A stretch of DNA of 46,030 nucleotides from Gordonia polyisoprenivorans NBRC 16320 = JCM 10675 (GCF_000241325.1 NZ_BAEI01000066.1:1-46030), one strand, 5' to 3'. Counted from the first letter of the stretch, positions 32,374 to 41,487 are shown. A program made the numbers and translations. Notes: generated by a model not told the origin, from the letters alone.

Positions 32374-32379
32374 CAGAGT

Positions 32380-32730
32380 GTGTTCATCCGAGTCGATCCC
32401 ACCGATCGTTCGCCGATCTTTGCCCAGATCGCGGCGTCGGTTCGCGGCGCCATCGTCCGCGGTGACATCGGCGCCGGTGAACGGCTGCCCGCAGCGCGGG
32501 AACTGGCCGCCTCGTTGGACGTGAACGTCCACACGGTGCTGCGCGGCTATCAGATCCTGCGGGATGAGGGGCTCGTCGAACTGCGTCGCGGGCGGGGCGC
32601 GGTGGTGTCCGATCGCGCGCCGGAACAGGCCGAGATCGGTGAGGCCCTCGATCGGCTCATCGGGGTGGCGCAGCGGTGGGGACTCGGACCCACGGAATTG
32701 TCGGCAGAGATCACCAGGAGGATGTCATGA
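32380..32730 (+). CDS. GntR-family regulator, YtrA subfamily
   Basis: The 116-residue protein is a short GntR regulator: a winged helix-turn-helix (IFAQIAASVRGAIVRGD, RLPAARELAASLDVNVHTVL, LRDEGLVELRRGRGAVV) followed by only about 40 helical residues, as in the YtrA group. These dimeric repressors often control an adjacent transporter or membrane protein. GTG 32380 follows a -10 by 6 nt, so the mRNA may be leaderless. The stop overlaps the DUF1648 gene (ATGA), so the two form an operon. Confidence 0.92.
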   Translation: MFIRVDPTDRSPIFAQIAASVRGAIVRGDIGAGERLPAARELAASLDVNVHTVLRGYQILRDEGLVELRRGRGAVVSDRAPEQAEIGEALDRLIGVAQRWGLGPTELSAEITRRMS

Positions 32731-33719
32731 CCGCGACAGCGTCGAAACCCACTCGGGAACAACGATTTCGGTGCGCGCTGGTGGGCGTGGTCCCGTCAGT
32801 CGTCATGCTGGGTGTCGCAGTGTCGTTGCTGTCGGCATGGCGTGGCGATCTTCCCGATCCGATGGCGTCACATTGGGGTACCGGGGGAGTCGACGGCACG
32901 AGCAGCATCGCCGGCGCGATCGTGACGGTGGTGGTCGTGTGTGTGCTCGCCGCTGCGCTGAACACCGTGGCGTCCCTCGCGATGTCACATCCCCGGCAGG
33001 TCCGGGCGAGCGTGGCGCTGATCAACTTTCTCGTGGTCGCGATCGCCGGGGTGATCCCCGCGGTGGCGGCAGGTCAGCGGGGAGTGGCCGACGTCCACGA
33101 CGTTGCCACACCGGTGGTGCCGATCCTGCTCACCCTTGCGATCGCGGCGGTCGTCGCGGCGGCGAGTTGGGTTCTCATCCCGCAGTGGGCCACCGCGGTT
33201 GGCGGGCCCGTGGGTGCGGTCCCCGCCGAAGACCTCGCTTCCGGAGAACGCTTCTATTGGCAACGCTCGGTGGGGAATTCGGTGGTCGCCGACGTCCTCT
33301 TGGCCGCCACCGCGGTGGTGCTGGTCATCATCACCGCGGTGACCGGGGTGTGGTGGCTGCTGGTGGTTCCCGCCCTGATCGTCCTCGGCGCCGTCCTGAT
33401 GGGAACCGTGCGGGTGCGGATCGATCGCAGTGCGATGACGGTGCGCGGCGCGCTGCCGTGGCCGCGTCAGGAGATCGCCATGGCCGACATCGTCCGTGCC
33501 GAGGTCATCACGGTGCACGCTTTGCGCGACACCGGCGGTTACGGCCGCCGTCTGGCCATCCGGGGAGAGGGCAAGGGCGCGTGGGGATTCGTGGTGCGCT
33601 CCGGTGAGGCCGTGATGGTGACTCGCACCGACGGCCGGCGCGACTTCGTCGTCGTCGACGATGCCGCGACCGCGGCCGGCCTGATCAATGCAGTGCTCGC
33701 CCAACGTCTGCCGGGCTGA
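32727..33719 (+). CDS. DUF1648-type membrane protein
   Basis: The 330-residue protein has about six predicted membrane helices. Its first extracytoplasmic loop carries the DUF1648 motif (LPDPMASHWGTGGVDG, cf. LPxxIPxHxxxxGxxDG). A C-terminal soluble part of about 100 residues (MTVRGALPWPRQEIAMADIVRAEV, shown in part) resembles a PH-like domain. GntR/YtrA regulators are often found next to DUF1648 proteins, as here with an ATGA overlap and AGGAGG upstream. The function is unknown; some relatives take part in envelope or antimicrobial responses. Confidence 0.83.
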   Translation: MTATASKPTREQRFRCALVGVVPSVVMLGVAVSLLSAWRGDLPDPMASHWGTGGVDGTSSIAGAIVTVVVVCVLAAALNTVASLAMSHPRQVRASVALINFLVVAIAGVIPAVAAGQRGVADVHDVATPVVPILLTLAIAAVVAAASWVLIPQWATAVGGPVGAVPAEDLASGERFYWQRSVGNSVVADVLLAATAVVLVIITAVTGVWWLLVVPALIVLGAVLMGTVRVRIDRSAMTVRGALPWPRQEIAMADIVRAEVITVHALRDTGGYGRRLAIRGEGKGAWGFVVRSGEAVMVTRTDGRRDFVVVDDAATAAGLINAVLAQRLPG

Positions 33720-33726
33720 GCGACTC

Positions 33727-34947
33727 TCAGCCGGGCGTGTCGACCGACACCGGCTCCGGCTGCGGGAGCTGGTCGCGCGGAACCAACGGTGCCGCGATCA
33801 CCGGAGCCACCGCACTCGCGGCGAAGGCCAGCGGGAAGCCGACCGCGGTGATCAGGGCGCCGAACAGCGGGGTGGTGGCGGCGGTGGCCAGATACTGTGC
33901 GGTGTTCTGGATGCCGAGACCACGTCCGCTCCAGCGCGGCCCGGCGAATTCGGCGATCGCGGTGAAGGCCAGGCCGTTGTCGGCGACGGAGACGATCGAG
34001 GCCACCATCATGACAACCACGCACACCGGACTGTCGGCCCAATCGGTCAGTGCCAGAACGCCCATCGCGACACCGGCGACCACGGCGATCAGCCGGATCG
34101 GCCGCATGCGGGACAACCATGCGTCCGACCATCGCCCGGCCGCGATGCGCCCCAGCGCGCCGAGCGTCTGAGTGATCGTCACGAGGACACCGGCCGTGGC
34201 CGGAGACCAGTGGCGGGCCACGATGAGCCAGGTCGGCACGAAGGTCCACAGCATCGACTGCGGGATCACCAGGAGCACGCTGACGGCGTGTACGCGTGCC
34301 AGGAACCAGCTGTCGCGGTACGGGTTTCGTGCTGGTGCGGCGGTGATCGAGCGAGCCGACGGCGGGTCGACGATGCCCAGGACGCACGCGAGCAACCCGA
34401 GCGCGGTCACCACGATGGGGACCACCAGCGCTGCGGCGATGCCGCGGTGTTGGGCGATCGCGGGCATGCTCAACGCGCACACCGCGATTCCCAGGGGTTG
34501 GGCCATCTGCCGGACGCCCATGGCCGTGCCGCGTTGGGCCGCGGGGAACCAGCCGACCACGATCCGGCCGCTGGCGCCGTTGGCGGCACCGGAGCTCAGG
34601 CCGCCGAGGAAGAGCAACGCCGCCAACACGGTGAACGGGGCCGATCGCCATGCCGCCACTGCCGTCGCGATCGCCGCCATCAAGGTCAGCGACAGCGAGA
34701 TCGTCAGGATCACGCGTTCGCCGTGGCGATCGAGCAGGCTGCCCCAGCCGATGATGGCCATCATCAATCCGACCGTGGGAACCGCGGCGAGCACCGACGC
34801 CCGCGACACGCTCATGCCCTCGGCGTGCAGGGCGGGGATGAGGTAGGCGATCCCGGACACCACACAGGTCGTGGTCATCGCGGCGATCAGCGAACACGCG
34901 AGCATCGCCCACCTGCGGGTGGTGCCGATGGTGTCGGGGGAATTCAT
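33727..34947 (-). CDS. Major facilitator superfamily transporter
   Basis: The 406-residue protein has about twelve hydrophobic helices. It shows the MFS loop 2-3 motif in the form GSLLDRHGERVIL (near residue 70) and its second-half copy GRIAAGRWSDAWLSR. ATG 34947 follows a strong GAGGAGG ribosome binding site. It is divergent from the FAH hydrolase, with a palindromic operator over its -10 box. The mycobacterial Rv2994 is an MFS protein in the same place. The substrate is unknown; the link to a hydrolase pair suggests uptake of an organic acid. Confidence 0.92.
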   Translation of the reverse strand: MNSPDTIGTTRRWAMLACSLIAAMTTTCVVSGIAYLIPALHAEGMSVSRASVLAAVPTVGLMMAIIGWGSLLDRHGERVILTISLSLTLMAAIATAVAAWRSAPFTVLAALLFLGGLSSGAANGASGRIVVGWFPAAQRGTAMGVRQMAQPLGIAVCALSMPAIAQHRGIAAALVVPIVVTALGLLACVLGIVDPPSARSITAAPARNPYRDSWFLARVHAVSVLLVIPQSMLWTFVPTWLIVARHWSPATAGVLVTITQTLGALGRIAAGRWSDAWLSRMRPIRLIAVVAGVAMGVLALTDWADSPVCVVVMMVASIVSVADNGLAFTAIAEFAGPRWSGRGLGIQNTAQYLATAATTPLFGALITAVGFPLAFAASAVAPVIAAPLVPRDQLPQPEPVSVDTPG

Positions 34948-34982
34948 GTCGCCTCCTCGAAGCTCTCTCGGGTCTGGTCGTG

Positions 34983-34997
34983 TCTCATAATATGAGA
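34983..34997. promoter_or_regulatory. 15-bp palindromic operator over the MFS promoter
   Basis: TCTCATAATATGAGA is a perfect palindrome around its central base. On the minus strand it contains TATTAT, a -10 box that would start the MFS mRNA near 34980. A degenerate second copy (CTCCCATATTTTAGAA) follows at about 35002-35017. No regulator gene is adjacent, so the binding protein is encoded elsewhere. Confidence 0.65.
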
Positions 34998-35074
34998 ATT
35001 GACTCCCATATTTTAGAACCCGTGATCGTCGGGATGCCAATCGACGTCCCGAAGTGTGGACAATGCCGGTGCGA

Positions 35075-35080
35075 TACCCT
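35075..35080 (+). promoter_or_regulatory. Candidate -10 box for leaderless FAH hydrolase gene
   Basis: TACCCT lies 6 nt before ATG 35087, and no ribosome binding site lies between. Confidence 0.45.
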
Positions 35081-35086
35081 CGGGCC

Positions 35087-35860
35087 ATGCGTCTTGGTCG
35101 AATCGCCAGTCCCGATGGTGTCGCCTTTGTCTCGCTCGAGGATTCCGGTGACGGTGTCGTCGCCAAGGAGATCGCCGAGCATCCCTTCGGCACCCCGACG
35201 TTCACCGGTCGGAGTTGGCCGCTGGCCGATGTCCGATTGCTCGCGCCGATCCTGGCGACGAAGGTCATCTGCATCGGCAAGAACTACGCCGCGCATGCGG
35301 CCGAGATGGGGGGCTCGGCTCCCGAGAACCCGGTGATCTTCCTCAAACCGAACACCTCGATCATCGGGCCGGAGGTCCCCATCGTGCGCCCGCCGTCCTC
35401 GGACCGTGTCGATTTCGAGGGTGAGCTTGCCGCGGTGATCGGTCGTCCGTGCAAGGACGTCAAGGCCTCCGAGGCGGCCGGGGTCATCCTCGGATACACC
35501 GTCGCCAACGACGTGACCGCCCGCGATCAGCAGCAGGCCGACGGACAGTGGACACGCGGCAAGGGGTATGACACCTTCTGCCCGCTGGGGCCGTGGATCG
35601 ACACCGCCTTCGATCCGTCGGATGCCGAGATCCGCACCGAACTCGACGGCGAGGTGCGCCAGCGCAGCCGAACCTCGTTGATGCTGCACGACATCGGCGC
35701 CATCGTCGAGTGGATCTCCCGGGTGATGACGCTGCTGCCCGGTGACGTAATCCTCACCGGCACCCCAGAGGGGGTGGGTCCGATGGTTGCCGGACAACGG
35801 GTTTCGGTGACCGTCGAAGGTCTGGGCACACTGAGCAATCCGGTGGTGGACAAGCCGTGA
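35087..35860 (+). CDS. Fumarylacetoacetate hydrolase family protein
   Basis: The 257-residue protein matches the FAH fold: VICIGKNYAAHAAEMGG (N-terminal signature), FLKPNTSIIGP, the metal-binding set FEGELAAVIGR and GYTVANDVTARDQQ, and the C-terminal LLPGDVILTGTPEGVG. FAH-family enzymes hydrolyse C-C bonds in acylpyruvates or decarboxylate oxaloacetate, so the exact reaction is open. The mycobacterial Rv2993c, just upstream of gltX there, is the likely counterpart. ATG 35087 follows TACCCT by 6 nt. Its stop overlaps the next gene by 4 bp (GTGA), so the two hydrolases are coupled. Confidence 0.93.
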   Translation: MRLGRIASPDGVAFVSLEDSGDGVVAKEIAEHPFGTPTFTGRSWPLADVRLLAPILATKVICIGKNYAAHAAEMGGSAPENPVIFLKPNTSIIGPEVPIVRPPSSDRVDFEGELAAVIGRPCKDVKASEAAGVILGYTVANDVTARDQQQADGQWTRGKGYDTFCPLGPWIDTAFDPSDAEIRTELDGEVRQRSRTSLMLHDIGAIVEWISRVMTLLPGDVILTGTPEGVGPMVAGQRVSVTVEGLGTLSNPVVDKP

Positions 35861-36681
35861 CGGCACCGGTGAGCACCGCACGGATCAACGGGATCGACCT
35901 GTCCTACGAGGTCGCCGGCGAGGGTCCGCTCGTCGTGATGGTGATGGGCACCGGCAGCCCGGGCCGGGTGTGGAAGGCAAATCAGGAGCCGGCCCTGCGC
36001 AAGGCCGGCTATCGTGTCGCCCTGTTCGACAACCGTGGCATCGCCCCGTCCTCGGAGTGCGCCGCCGGGTTCACGCTCGAGGACATGGTGGCCGACACCG
36101 CCGGACTCATCGAGCATCTCGGTGGACCGGCTTTCGTCGTGGGGACCTCGTTGGGTGCCCGCATCACCCAGGAACTCACCCTGGCGCGGCCCGACCTCGT
36201 CCGCGGCGCGGTGATGTTGGCCACCTACGGCCGCAGCACGCCGCTGCAGGAAGCGATCTCGGCCGGCGAGCGCGCGCTCTACGACCAGAAGATCACCCTG
36301 CCTCCGGAGTACGAGGCCGCCATCACCGCGCACCTCAACCTGTCGCCGCACACCCTCGACGACGATCGGGCCGCACAGGACTGGCTCGACATCATCGGGT
36401 TCTCACCGCAGACCGTGACCCCCGGGGTGCGTGCTCAGCTCGGACTGCACCACCGGGAGGCCAATCGTCTCGACGCATACCGGCGCATCACCCGGCCCGC
36501 GCTCGTCGTCGGATTCGCCGACGATCGCACGTTGCCGGTCAAGCTGGCACGCGAGGTGGCCGAGGTGATCCCGGGAGCCGAGTACGCCGAGGTGGCCAAG
36601 GCCGGGCACTTCGGTTATCTCGAACAGCCGGCTGAGGTGAATCGGCTCATCGTCGACTTCTGCGACCGCCACCGGGACTGA
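35857..36681 (+). CDS. Alpha/beta hydrolase
   Basis: The 274-residue protein has the alpha/beta hydrolase fold with a nucleophile elbow GTSLGARI (Ser near residue 100), an acid in [11 protein letters not shown] and a catalytic His in [12 protein letters not shown]. The oxyanion-hole region reads MVMGTGSPG. It starts at GTG 35857 overlapping the FAH stop, so both enzymes probably act in one catabolic step chain on an ester or C-C bond substrate. It ends 34 bp before gltX. Confidence 0.92.
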   Translation: MTAPVSTARINGIDLSYEVAGEGPLVVMVMGTGSPGRVWKANQEPALRKAGYRVALFDNRGIAPSSECAAGFTLEDMVADTAGLIEHLGGPAFVVGTSLGARITQELTLARPDLVRGAVMLATYGRSTPLQEAISAGERALYDQKITLPPEYEAAITAHLNLSPHTLDDDRAAQDWLDIIGFSPQTVTPGVRAQLGLHHREANRLDAYRRITRPALVVGFADDRTLPVKLAREVAEVIPGAEYAEVAKAGHFGYLEQPAEVNRLIVDFCDRHRD

Positions 36682-36702
36682 CTCCCCGGGTGGTCGGTTC
36701 GA

Positions 36703-36708
36703 TACGCT
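36703..36708 (+). promoter_or_regulatory. Candidate -10 box for leaderless gltX
   Basis: TACGCT lies 7 nt before ATG 36716 within TTCGATACGCT, the same string as upstream of ligA. No ribosome binding site is present. Confidence 0.5.
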
Positions 36709-36715
36709 GAGCCGC

Positions 36716-38224
36716 ATGGCCAGTACCGATTCCGCCCGCCCCGATCCCGCAGGCTCCGACGCCGTGCGCGTCCGATTCTGCCCGTCCCCCACGGGTACCC
36801 CGCACGTCGGGATGGTGCGCACCGCGCTGTTCAACTTCGCGCAGGCGCGACACGACAAGGGCACCTTCGTCTTCCGCATCGAGGACACCGACGCCGCCCG
36901 CGACAGCCAGGAGTCCTACGACGCGATCCTGGAATCGTTGCGATGGCTCGGACTCGACTGGGACGAGGGCCCCGAGGTCGGCGGACCGTACGGTCCGTAC
37001 CGGCAATCGGAGCGTCGTGGAATCCACCTCGACGTGGTGGCGCGTCTGTTGGCGGCGGGTGAGGCCTACGAGGCGTTCTCGACCCCGGAGGAGGTCGAGG
37101 CACGGCATCGCGCGGCCGGCCGGGACCCTAAGCTCGGTTACGACAACTTCGATCGCGACCTCACCGACGAACAGCGTGCCGCCTATCGCGCCGAGGGCCG
37201 CAATCCCGTTGTGCGCCTTCGCATGCCCGACCGTGACATCACCTGGGACGATCTCGTCCGCGGCGCCACGACGATCAAGTCGAGTACCGTTCCCGACTTC
37301 GCGTTGACCCGTGCGAACGGCGATCCGCTCTACACCCTCGTCAATCCCGTCGACGACGCGATGATGCGGATCACCCATGTGTTGCGCGGCGAGGACCTGT
37401 TCTCGTCCACCCCGCGCCAGATCGCGTTGTACGAGGCGCTGATCCGGATCGGGGTGGCCGAGGCGGTGCCCGTCTTCGGGCATCTGCCGTTCGTCATGGG
37501 GGAGGGCAACAAGAAACTCTCCAAACGCGATCCGCAGTCCAACCTGTTCCATCACCGGGACCGCGGATTCCTGCCGGAGGGTCTGCTGAACTACCTCGCG
37601 CTGCTCGGCTGGGGGTACTCGCACGAGACCGATGTGTTCACCCTGGAGCAGATGATCGACAAATTCGATGTCCGCGACGTCAACTCCAATCCCGCGCGGT
37701 TCGACCAGAAGAAGGCCGACGCGATCAACGCCGAGCACATCCGGATGCTCGAACTCGGTGATTTCGCCGCGCGGCTCAAGGCCTACCTCATCGAGCGCGG
37801 TCACCTGTCGGAGCCGATCGACGACGCCACCTTCACCGCCCTCGCCGAACTCGTGCAGACCCGAATCCAGGTGTTGGGCGACGCGTGGGCATTGATGTCG
37901 TTCTGCTACGTCTCCGACGCGGAGTTCACCATTGACGAGAAGGCCGCCGCCAAGAATCTCGGTGCCGACGCGGTGCCGGTCCTCGACGCCACCATCGCCG
38001 CCGTGGAGGGTCTGTCGTCGTGGCAGACGCCCGCACTGCACGACGCCCTCAACGCCGCGCTGGTGGACGATCTGGGCCTCAAACCGCGCAAGGCGTTCGG
38101 TCCGGTGCGGGTTGCGGTGACCGGGTCGCAGGTCTCGCCGCCGCTGTTCGAGTCGATGGAACTGCTGGGCCGCGACGTGAGCCTCGCGCGTCTGCGCGCG
38201 GCCCGGGAGTTGGCGGCAAAGTAG
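36716..38224 (+). CDS. gltX: Glutamyl-tRNA synthetase (probably non-discriminating)
   Basis: GltX charges tRNA(Glu) with glutamate and, in organisms that use GatCAB instead of GlnRS, also tRNA(Gln). The 502-residue class I synthetase shows the HIGH-type motif in [20 protein letters not shown], the FRIEDTD segment, and the KMSKS-type loop KKLSKRDP, followed by the helical anticodon-binding domain. ATG 36716 follows a -10 by 7 nt. tRNA-Gln and tRNA-Glu genes follow within 90 bp, and gatCAB is in the same window; this fits charging of both tRNAs. Non-discrimination is inferred from context. Confidence 0.97.
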   Translation: MASTDSARPDPAGSDAVRVRFCPSPTGTPHVGMVRTALFNFAQARHDKGTFVFRIEDTDAARDSQESYDAILESLRWLGLDWDEGPEVGGPYGPYRQSERRGIHLDVVARLLAAGEAYEAFSTPEEVEARHRAAGRDPKLGYDNFDRDLTDEQRAAYRAEGRNPVVRLRMPDRDITWDDLVRGATTIKSSTVPDFALTRANGDPLYTLVNPVDDAMMRITHVLRGEDLFSSTPRQIALYEALIRIGVAEAVPVFGHLPFVMGEGNKKLSKRDPQSNLFHHRDRGFLPEGLLNYLALLGWGYSHETDVFTLEQMIDKFDVRDVNSNPARFDQKKADAINAEHIRMLELGDFAARLKAYLIERGHLSEPIDDATFTALAELVQTRIQVLGDAWALMSFCYVSDAEFTIDEKAAAKNLGADAVPVLDATIAAVEGLSSWQTPALHDALNAALVDDLGLKPRKAFGPVRVAVTGSQVSPPLFESMELLGRDVSLARLRAARELAAK

Positions 38225-38265
38225 CCACTGACCAGGCGATTTGTGGTCCAGGGGTAGTGCTCTGC

Positions 38266-38271
38266 TAATCT
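38266..38271 (+). promoter_or_regulatory. Candidate promoter of the tRNA-Gln / tRNA-Glu pair
   Basis: TAATCT is a good TANNNT -10 placed 38 bp before tRNA-Gln. Between them lies a small CTTTTCC/GGAAAAG hairpin (38282-38299) that would be at the 5' end of the precursor. Confidence 0.45.
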
Positions 38272-38308
38272 ATCGCAGGTTCTTTTCCGAGAGGAAAAGA
38301 GAAAACCT

Positions 38309-38380
38309 TGGGGTATGGTGTAATTGGCAACACAGCGGTTTCTGGTACCGCCATTCTAGGTTCGAGTCCTGGTACCCCAG
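38309..38380 (+). tRNA. tRNA-Gln (CTG anticodon)
   Basis: The 72-nt gene folds as a cloverleaf: acceptor TGGGGTA / TACCCCA with discriminator G, anticodon stem GCGGT/ACCGC, a loop with anticodon CTG at 38342-38344, and T arm GGTTCGAGTCC. CCA is not encoded. Lack of a GlnRS gene nearby and the presence of gatCAB suggest it is charged indirectly through Glu-tRNA(Gln). Confidence 0.97.
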
Positions 38381-38397
38381 CGACCACCAAGGTCTAT

Positions 38398-38470
38398 GGC
38401 CCCGTCGTCTAGCGGCCTAGGACGCCGCCCTCTCAAGGCGGTAGCGCGGGTTCGAATCCCGTCGGGGCTA
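38398..38470 (+). tRNA. tRNA-Glu (CTC anticodon)
   Basis: The 73-nt gene has acceptor GGCCCCG / CGGGGCT with discriminator A, anticodon stem CCGCC/GGCGG, anticodon CTC at 38432-38434 and T arm GGGTTCGAATCCC. CCA is not encoded. It is 17 bp after tRNA-Gln and is followed by a terminator, so the two form one transcript. Confidence 0.97.
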
Positions 38471-38475
38471 CAGAG

Positions 38476-38514
38476 AAAGGCGCCCTTCCCGGTAATCCCG
38501 GGGAGGGCGCCTTT
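38476..38514 (+). terminator. Terminator after the tRNA pair
   Basis: AAAGGCGCCCTTCCC pairs with GGGGAGGGCGCCTTT (one G-U pair) around a 9-nt loop and is followed by a weakly T-rich tail (CGCTTG). It begins 6 bp after tRNA-Glu. Confidence 0.85.
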
Positions 38515-38559
38515 CGCTTGTGCAGCCGGGGATGTTATCGACGCCGGAGGCAGCGGCGC

Positions 38560-39057
38560 CTACAGATACTGGGCCGTCGATCCGGACACCGGCGTCTGTG
38601 GCAGACCGAGCTTGCGGTGATCCCAGGAGCGCGTCCGGCTTCCGGTGATGCGTACCGCGACGCGCTTGTTCATCATCTGCTCGACGAAGGGTTTGGATTC
38701 CTCGGTGTACGGGGCGGTGTATCGCTCCCACACCGAGATACCCACCTGCAGGCAGGAATCGGCGTCGTCGAGGATCTCCGCGGTGCCCTCGATGGCCACG
38801 CCGCGCAAGGTGTCGTAGGTGTCGCCGTCCTCGATGAGAACCGAACACCGATTGTTGCGCCGGAGATTGACGGCCTTCTGCGACTTGGCCTTCGTCTCGA
38901 ACCAGATCTCGCCGTCGATGATCCCGTACCACATGGCAACGAGATGAATGCTGCCGTCGGGTCCGGTCGTGGCGAGGGTGGCGGTTCGGCTGCGGGCGAT
39001 GAACTCCTCGATCTCGTCGGGACTCATCACGATCTGGGTGCGCTGGTTTGTGCCCAT
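38560..39057 (-). CDS. PPOX-class flavin/F420-type oxidoreductase (Rv2991-like)
   Basis: The 165-residue protein has the split-barrel fold of the pyridoxamine-phosphate-oxidase-like superfamily. It shows a SRTATLATTGPDGSIHLVAMWYG N-terminal strand pair (given in part), IWFETKAKSQKAVNLRR, CSVLIEDGDTYDTLRGV and the C-terminal RSWDHRKLGLP. Actinobacterial members often use coenzyme F420 or FMN; the cofactor cannot be proved from sequence. M. tuberculosis Rv2991 sits in the same place near gltX. ATG 39057 is the family start. It is convergent with the tRNA pair and downstream of the iclR gene on the same strand. Confidence 0.88.
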   Translation of the reverse strand: MGTNQRTQIVMSPDEIEEFIARSRTATLATTGPDGSIHLVAMWYGIIDGEIWFETKAKSQKAVNLRRNNRCSVLIEDGDTYDTLRGVAIEGTAEILDDADSCLQVGISVWERYTAPYTEESKPFVEQMMNKRVAVRITGSRTRSWDHRKLGLPQTPVSGSTAQYL

Positions 39058-39170
39058 TGCCCGGTCACTTCCTCCTCATGCCCGCGACCGGAAACCCGTC
39101 CGCGGATTCCTGTGGTTCATCTCTGTGTGGTTCGTGCCTGTGGTTCCTCACCGACGCTAACCCAGTGGCC

Positions 39171-39902
39171 CTATCGGGCCGACACCAACCTCTTGTGGAT
39201 GGCGTCGGCGGCGGCAAGAAGATCCGCGGCCCAGCGGGCCCCGGGCCGGCGTCCCATCCGGTCGATCGGCCCCGAAACCGAGATCGCGGCAACGACTTCG
39301 CCTGCCGCATCGCGTACCGGGGCCGAGACGCTGGCGACGCCCGCCGCACGCTCACCGGCACTCTGTGCCCACCCGCGTCGTCGGATGTCGTGCAGTGAGC
39401 GGTCGCTGAAGGCACTGTCGGCCAAGAGGTGTCGCTGTGTGCTCGTGTCGGCCCACGCCGCGAGGACCTTCGCGGCCGACCCGGCGGTCATCGGGAACCG
39501 GGTGCCCACCGGGACGGTGTCCCGCAGGCCGGTCGGTGGTTCCATCGCCGCGATACACACCCGCTCGGAGCCTTCGCGGCGATACACCTGGACCGATTCG
39601 CCGGTGATCTCCCGCAGTCGCGGCAGCACCATCAGTGCGGCCTCGCGCACCGGATCATGTGCCGAGGAGGCGAGTTCGCCCAAGGCCGGCCCGGGATACC
39701 AGCGGCCGGCGGCGTTGCGTGCGAGCAGGCGGTGCGTCTCGAGTCCCACCGCGAGTCGATGCGCGGTGGCCCGGGGCAGGCTGGTGCGTTCGCACAATTC
39801 CGTGAGATTGCACGGGGTCTCGGCGATGGCGCGCAGGACGGTGACCGACTTGTCGAGGACACCGATTCCGCTGCTGGGCTCCGATGCGCTATCCTTTCCC
39901 AT
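39171..39902 (-). CDS. IclR-family regulator of leucine genes (NdgR/LtbR type)
   Basis: The 243-residue protein has an N-terminal winged helix-turn-helix (residues about 15-70, VLDKSVTVLRAIAETPCNL, LPRATAHRLAVGLE) and a C-terminal IclR effector domain (VQVYRREGSERVCI, VPVGTRFPMTAGSAAKVLAA, GVASVSAPVRDAAGEVVAAISVSGP in parts). Divergent placement from leuCD matches NdgR of Streptomyces and LtbR of Corynebacterium, which control leuCD and other branched-chain genes; this is known there, inferred here. ATG 39902 lies 6 nt after TAGTAT (minus strand), so the mRNA may be leaderless. Confidence 0.93.
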   Translation of the reverse strand: MGKDSASEPSSGIGVLDKSVTVLRAIAETPCNLTELCERTSLPRATAHRLAVGLETHRLLARNAAGRWYPGPALGELASSAHDPVREAALMVLPRLREITGESVQVYRREGSERVCIAAMEPPTGLRDTVPVGTRFPMTAGSAAKVLAAWADTSTQRHLLADSAFSDRSLHDIRRRGWAQSAGERAAGVASVSAPVRDAAGEVVAAISVSGPIDRMGRRPGARWAADLLAAADAIHKRLVSAR

Positions 39903-39903
39903 A

Positions 39904-39921
39904 GGACGATACTAGCTGTCC
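39904..39921. promoter_or_regulatory. Candidate operator and -10 between iclR and leuC
   Basis: GGAC-N10-GTCC is a short dyad that overlaps the minus-strand TAGTAT (39914-39909), the -10 of iclR. Its place over the promoter suits autoregulation and control of leuCD, but the arms are only 4 bp. Confidence 0.35.
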
Positions 39922-40008
39922 AAATACTGAGATGCACGTCGGTCGGTGATCCGCAGCCCATTCCGGTCGCCGACAGCGACTTTGCCAGAGACGGATGCGA
40001 GTGCAGCC

Positions 40009-41487
40009 ATGACGAACAACCCAGCCGGATCGAACAGCCCTGCGGGCGCGACATACAGCGCTGCGGACACCCCGAACACCCCAACGGGGCCACGCACTCT
40101 CGCCGAGAAGGTCTGGGACGACCACGTCGTCGTCCGCGGGGACGGGGCGTCGAAACCCGACCTGATCTACATCGATCTCCATCTGGTCCACGAGGTCACC
40201 AGTCCACAGGCCTTCGACGGTCTGCGGCTCGCCGGCCGTCCCGTGCGCCGGCCCGACCTGACGATCGCCACCGAGGATCACAACGTCCCGACGATCAAGA
40301 CCGACCTCATCGCCGACCCGGTGTCGCGCACGCAGGTCGAGACCCTGCGTCGTAATTGCGAGGAATTCGGTATCCGGCTGCACCCCATGGGAGATGCCGA
40401 GCAGGGCATCGTGCACGTCGTCGGCCCGCAACTGGGACTGACCCAGCCGGGTATGACGGTGGTCTGCGGCGACTCGCACACCTCGACCCACGGCGCATTC
40501 GGTGCGCTGGCAATGGGAATCGGCACCTCCGAGGTCGAGCACGTCCTCGCGACCCAGACGCTCTCCCTGCGTCCCTTCAAGACCATGGCCATCACCGTCG
40601 ACGGTGATCTGCCGACCGGCGTCACGAGCAAGGACCTCATCCTGGCCGTCATCGCCGAGATCGGTACCGGCGGCGGGCAGGGCTACGTCCTCGAATACCG
40701 CGGCTCGGCCATCGAGAAACTGTCGATGGAAGCGCGGATGACCATCTGCAACATGTCGATCGAGGCCGGCGCCCGCGCCGGGATGATCGCGCCCGACGCC
40801 GTCACCTACGAGTACCTGCGGGGCCGCCCCAACGCCCCCACCGGCGCCGACTGGGATGCGGCGGTGGCCTATTGGGATTCGTTGCGCACCGATCCCGGCG
40901 CGGAGTTCGACGCCGAGGTCCGCATCGACGCCGCCACGCTCTCTCCGTTCGTGACCTGGGGAACCAATCCCGGCCAGGGCGCGCCACTGTCGGCGACGGT
41001 GCCCGATCCGGCCGACATGGGCGACGAAACCGCCTCCGGCGCAGCAGCCAAGGCGCTGCAATACATGGACCTCACGCCCGGCACCCCGCTGCGCGAGGTG
41101 GCCGTCGACACCGTGTTCGTGGGCTCGTGCACCAATGGACGGATCGAGGATCTGCGTGCCGTTGCCGAAATCCTCAAGGGCCGCAAAGTGGCAGACGGAC
41201 TCCGGATGCTGGTGGTGCCCGGGTCGATGCGCGTGCGTGCACAGGCCGAGGAGGAGGGTCTCGGTGAGATCTTCACTGCCGCAGGCGCCGAGTGGCGTCA
41301 GGCCGGATGCTCGATGTGCCTCGGGATGAACCCCGACCAACTCGCCCCGGGTCAGCGCTGTGCCTCGACCTCCAACCGCAACTTCGAGGGCCGGCAGGGT
41401 AAGGGTGGGCGAACTCACCTCGTCTCACCGGCCGTGGCCGCCGCCACCGCGGTGCGCGGCACCTTGTCCTCGCCCGCAGACCTGTAG
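40009..41487 (+). CDS. leuC: 3-isopropylmalate dehydratase large subunit
   Basis: LeuC carries the [4Fe-4S] cluster that isomerises 2- to 3-isopropylmalate. The 492-residue protein shows [44 protein letters not shown] and the cluster cysteines in FVGSCTNGR and GCSMCLGMN. The first ~30 residues ([20 protein letters not shown] and on) are a low-complexity extension absent from the mycobacterial protein. ATG 40009 has only a weak ribosome binding site. A later start without the extension cannot be excluded, but no ATG or GTG is close to RTLAEK. It is followed by leuD after 80 bp. Confidence 0.97.
   Translation: MTNNPAGSNSPAGATYSAADTPNTPTGPRTLAEKVWDDHVVVRGDGASKPDLIYIDLHLVHEVTSPQAFDGLRLAGRPVRRPDLTIATEDHNVPTIKTDLIADPVSRTQVETLRRNCEEFGIRLHPMGDAEQGIVHVVGPQLGLTQPGMTVVCGDSHTSTHGAFGALAMGIGTSEVEHVLATQTLSLRPFKTMAITVDGDLPTGVTSKDLILAVIAEIGTGGGQGYVLEYRGSAIEKLSMEARMTICNMSIEAGARAGMIAPDAVTYEYLRGRPNAPTGADWDAAVAYWDSLRTDPGAEFDAEVRIDAATLSPFVTWGTNPGQGAPLSATVPDPADMGDETASGAAAKALQYMDLTPGTPLREVAVDTVFVGSCTNGRIEDLRAVAEILKGRKVADGLRMLVVPGSMRVRAQAEEEGLGEIFTAAGAEWRQAGCSMCLGMNPDQLAPGQRCASTSNRNFEGRQGKGGRTHLVSPAVAAATAVRGTLSSPADL

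Noticed and set aside
38236..38275. A degenerate tRNA before tRNA-Gln
   Set aside because: GGTCCAGGGGTAGTGCTCTGC looks like a tRNA 5' half, but no matching anticodon or T arm follows; it is better read as promoter sequence.
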